Shown here: positions 61,088-64,000 of the stretch, in pieces | How the letters are laid out: every line of letters begins with the position of its first letter | Numbering within the stretch: the first letter of the stretch is position 1 | NCBI RefSeq assembly: GCF_040802235.1 | Contig: NC_133166.1 | Location: 2,976,001 to 3,040,000, forward strand | Direction: 5' to 3' | Origin: Manis javanica | Taxonomy: Eukaryota > Chordata > Mammalia > Pholidota > Manidae | DNA length: 64,000 bases | Translations under genes and position numbers: made by a program | Notes under the pieces: generated by a model | What the model was told of the DNA's origin: nothing | What the model saw: only the letters and a program-made list of their open reading frames with translations | Database searches by the model: none

Positions 61088-61292
61088 TAATTTTTTATTA
61101 AGTTATCATTGATATACAATCTTATAAAGGTTTCACATGAACAACATTATGGTTACAACATTCACCCATATTATCAAGTCCCTCCCACACACCCCATTGC
61201 AGTCACTGTCCATCAGCATAGTAAGATGCTATACAGTCACTACTTGTATCCTCTGTGCTATACTGCCTTCCCTGTGACCTGACTACATTATA
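61088..61292 (-). mobile_element. Antisense LINE-1 3' UTR fragment, copy 2
   Basis: Duplicate of 21186-21390, with two substitutions (TATTAAG for TATGAAG; CTACTTG for CTACCTG). It marks the left end of the region where the two units begin to differ. Confidence 0.75.
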
Positions 61293-62201
61293 ATTATCTT
61301 AAAATAATATTAAAGAAAATTTCAGAGAATTGAGTTTTTTTCAAAGTAGTAACAAATATAACAAATATAACAAATAGTAACAAAATATAACAAATGAAGT
61401 GGCTACACATCAGAAGGATTTGAAGACATGATTAAGAGGACACATAAATTAACTAGAAATTCAAAAAATCATACATCAAGAATGATTCAGTAAAACACAA
61501 GAGTGTGTGGTAACTGTTGAAGGCCCAGTGAAGGAGCGAGAAGACAGAAGAGACACGAAAAGTCTGTTTGGCATACAGATAGTTAAGAGTTTGAGAAAAA
61601 CTGATGGAGAAATGCTGAAATATAATTTTCAAAATGTTAAAGATATGACTCATGCCAATATAAAATGCCAGAAAGAAAATTTTTATTAACTTTCTCAATA
61701 AAAGGAGAATCAATTAGAAGGCAATCAAAGAGCAATTGAGTATTGGGGCTTATTGAGTTTGCTAGAAATTGCACAAAAAAATAAGCATTTCTTTCCTTCT
61801 TAAATATTTATTGAAGGAAAAAATACATATAGAAAAGTACTTACATCTCAAGTGTTCAGCTTGATGAATTTTCACAGTCTGAACATAACCCTATAAAAAA
61901 ACAAGACTAAGAAGGAGAATATTGCCAGTACTTACCCCAGATGCTTCCCTTATACTTTCTTCTAGTCACAATCTCCCTTACCAAGAAAATCCCCACTCTG
62001 AAGCAAGGATTAATTTATGTAATAGCTAGTTTTAAAGTTAGGGTGATTACATTTTAATATGATTTAAGAAAATCTACCATTTTAGGTGCCAGTTACATGA
62101 ACACTGTCAAACATATACTACTGTATAAACTATAATCAGATGATAGAACATTTCCATTGTTCTAAAAAGTCCTGTCACACCATTTTGTAGTCAGTCACCT
62201 G

Positions 62202-63805
62202 CCTTTACCATCCAATTCCAGCAACCGCAAATGTATTCTCCATTTTTATATTTTTGCCTTATCTGAAATGTGAGGCAGTGGAATCACATTGTCACCTTTT
62301 GAATTTGTTTCGTCCCACTTAACAAGATATTCTAGATCTGTCTGTGTACTTGAATACATCAATAATATCCCTATTAGTTGCTGAACAGTATGCAATCCAA
62401 TGGATGTACCACAGTTAGTTTATCCGTTCTCTAGCTGCTGGATAATCGGATTTCAGCTAGGGAATATTGTGAATATAGTGACTATAAACATTGGAATCCA
62501 TTCTTTGTGTTCATGTGTGTTTTCATTTCTTTAGGGTAAATTGCAGAGTCAGACTGCCAAGTCATAGGGTAAGTCATTTGGTATAATAGGACCATGTTAT
62601 ATGGCAAGTCATGTTGCCAAATCATATGGTATTGCCAAGTCATATTGCCAAGTGATATGGTTAGTCATTTGGTAAATGTATGTTTCACTTCTTAAGAAAC
62701 TGTCAGATTGTTTTCTAAAGAGGCTGCTTCCTTACCAGCAGTGGGTAAAAGTTCCAAGAGCTCTGCATCATAAGACACTTTATATTATCAGTTAATATAT
62801 AATTTTAAATTTCACCCATATATATTGATAGGTGTATGGGATCAATTTGTTGTTTTAAAGTACATTTCTTTCCCTAACAACAGATGTGTATAACACTTTA
62901 TTATGGGCTTAGCTATTATCTGAGTACCTTCGGTGGTGAAATGTTTATTCAAGTTTATGCCCTTTTTCTTGTTTTTCTTTTATTTATTTTTTTAGTCTTA
63001 AAAAAATATCCTGGAAAAATGTTCCTCCTTGGATAGCTGTTTAGCAAGCATTTTGTACAATTATGTGCTGTATTTACTTAACCCCTCAGCAATGTCTTTT
63101 ACAGAACAGATTTTAATTGTGATGAAGTAAAATTTATCACTTTTTTCTCCCATGGTTCATGGGTTTGAGATATATTTAAAAATTTGTTACTCAACCATGG
63201 TCACACAAATGTCCTATGTTTTCTCTACATATTTTCTAGAAATGTTATAGTATTAGCATTTTTATGTAAAAATTTAAGATTCATTTTAAGGAAAGTTTTA
63301 TGGGTGGCACAAAGAGTCAATGTTTTCTTTTTTTGTGGTATTATGCTGTTCTTCAAATTAAAGGTCATTTAAAAAAAATACTTTCCCCCCTCCATGGATT
63401 TTTCTTAACAACTTTGACAAAAATCAATTGACCATGTTTGTTTGAATTATTTCTGAAGACTATTTTTTTCTACTGATCTAGGTGTCAGTGTTTTATTAAA
63501 ATTTCACTCTGATTATTTTAGCTTTATGGTAGTCCTAAAATCAAATTATGCAGACATTCCAACTTTATTCTTCTTTTCTAAAATTCATTGCTTTTCCATA
63601 TAAAATGGGGACTCAGAGTGTCAATGCTGCAAAAATACTTGTTTAATTTCAATTGGTGTTGCATTGAATCTATAGATCAATTTCATTTTATTTTATTGAT
63701 ATACCATTTTTCACAGTCAGGATGCCTGCCAATTAATCTGATTTCTTTTTATCTGCATTCAGATTCCATTAGCAGCATTCCCTATCTACTAATTTATAAT
63801 CTCTG
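62202..63805 (-). mobile_element. Ancient antisense LINE-1 ORF2 remnant, copy 2 (carries divergent patch)
   Basis: Duplicate of 22300-23900. About 36 differences from copy 1, including a one-base and a two-base insertion, lie between about 62590 and 63517. Flanking parts of the same fossil are the same in both copies. The degenerate tandem repeat corresponds to 62550-62677. Confidence 0.8.
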
Positions 63806-64000
63806 AATGTGGAGTCTAGGCATCCATGAATTTTCCACAAATTCTCCAAGAGTTACCTATGTACATAGCCAGTTACTTGTCTAAATTAGCATAGGGATCT
63901 CTGAGACAAGACCCTATGCAGCTTAAAAATGCTTGACTCTTCTCTGATGTTTCTCTAATATTCTTATGTTCTATTACATAGAATATTATAATTTTCTATA

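Larger units (their letters stand above)
39887..64000. repeat. Large direct duplication, copy 2 (partner 1-24095)
   Basis: This is the second copy of the unit, beginning inside the RT-coding part of an L1 and cut by the right edge of the window. It differs from copy 1 by a longer poly(A) at 44142-44179, scattered single bases, and a cluster of about 36 changes between about 62590 and 63517. After that cluster the last ~480 bases match copy 1 exactly as far as I can read. If the period holds, a second OR5T gene should lie about 4.9 kb past the right edge. Confidence 0.97.

Noticed and set aside
1-64000. tRNA, rRNA or snRNA genes
   Set aside because: I looked for cloverleaf A/B-box patterns and found none that convinced me; a dedicated covariance-model search would be decisive.

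Overview
This is mammalian nuclear DNA: AT-rich, dominated by LINE-1 (L1) and endogenous-retrovirus debris, with two kinds of intact single-exon olfactory receptor (OR) gene. There is no bacterial or phage content, CRISPR array, rRNA or tRNA that I can see. The receptors belong to the OR8J and OR5T subfamilies, which sit near each other in the large class II OR cluster of other placental mammals (human 11q12). The young L1 3' tails and the endogenous retrovirus (ERV) retroposon remind me of pangolin or carnivore-like laurasiatherian DNA; that species guess is weak and rests on memory of the repeats.

The dominant structure is a direct large-scale repeat. Bases 1-24095 recur as 39887-64000 with a period of about 39.9 kb. 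The offset is 39886 at the left, 39902 after one poly(A) length difference and 39905 near the right edge. Both copies run off the window edges, so neither breakpoint is visible.

Layout of one unit, first-copy coordinates: 3' half of an L1 (1-2453); L1-type retroposon made from a retroviral 3' transcript (2454-4278); 5'-truncated L1 (4279-6322); LTR debris (6385-8940) containing an antisense L1 tail; about 1.4 kb of unassigned AT-rich DNA; two adjoining LTR-like blocks (10359-12252); the OR8J-type gene on the minus strand (12273-13214); AT-rich spacer with old MIR-like SINE pieces; an inverted pair of L1 fragments (17070-19279); an old L1 3' end; an unassigned kilobase; an antisense L1 tail; and an ancient antisense L1 (22300-23900). 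The part seen once (24096-39886) holds MIR and L1 remnants, the intact OR5T-type gene (28952-29920, plus strand), a small OR pseudogene scrap, a degraded antisense ERV-L, microsatellites, an MLT1-like LTR and the 5' half of a near-full-length L1 (36370-42339), whose 3' half begins the second unit.

The intact protein-coding genes are two OR8J copies with identical proteins and one OR5T. All L1 and ERV reading frames are broken or truncated. The most notable signal is the uneven divergence between the two copies: almost none over the first 21 kb, then a sharply bounded patch of about 0.9 kb with roughly 4% difference, then identity again. I found no sign of a wholly new biological system.
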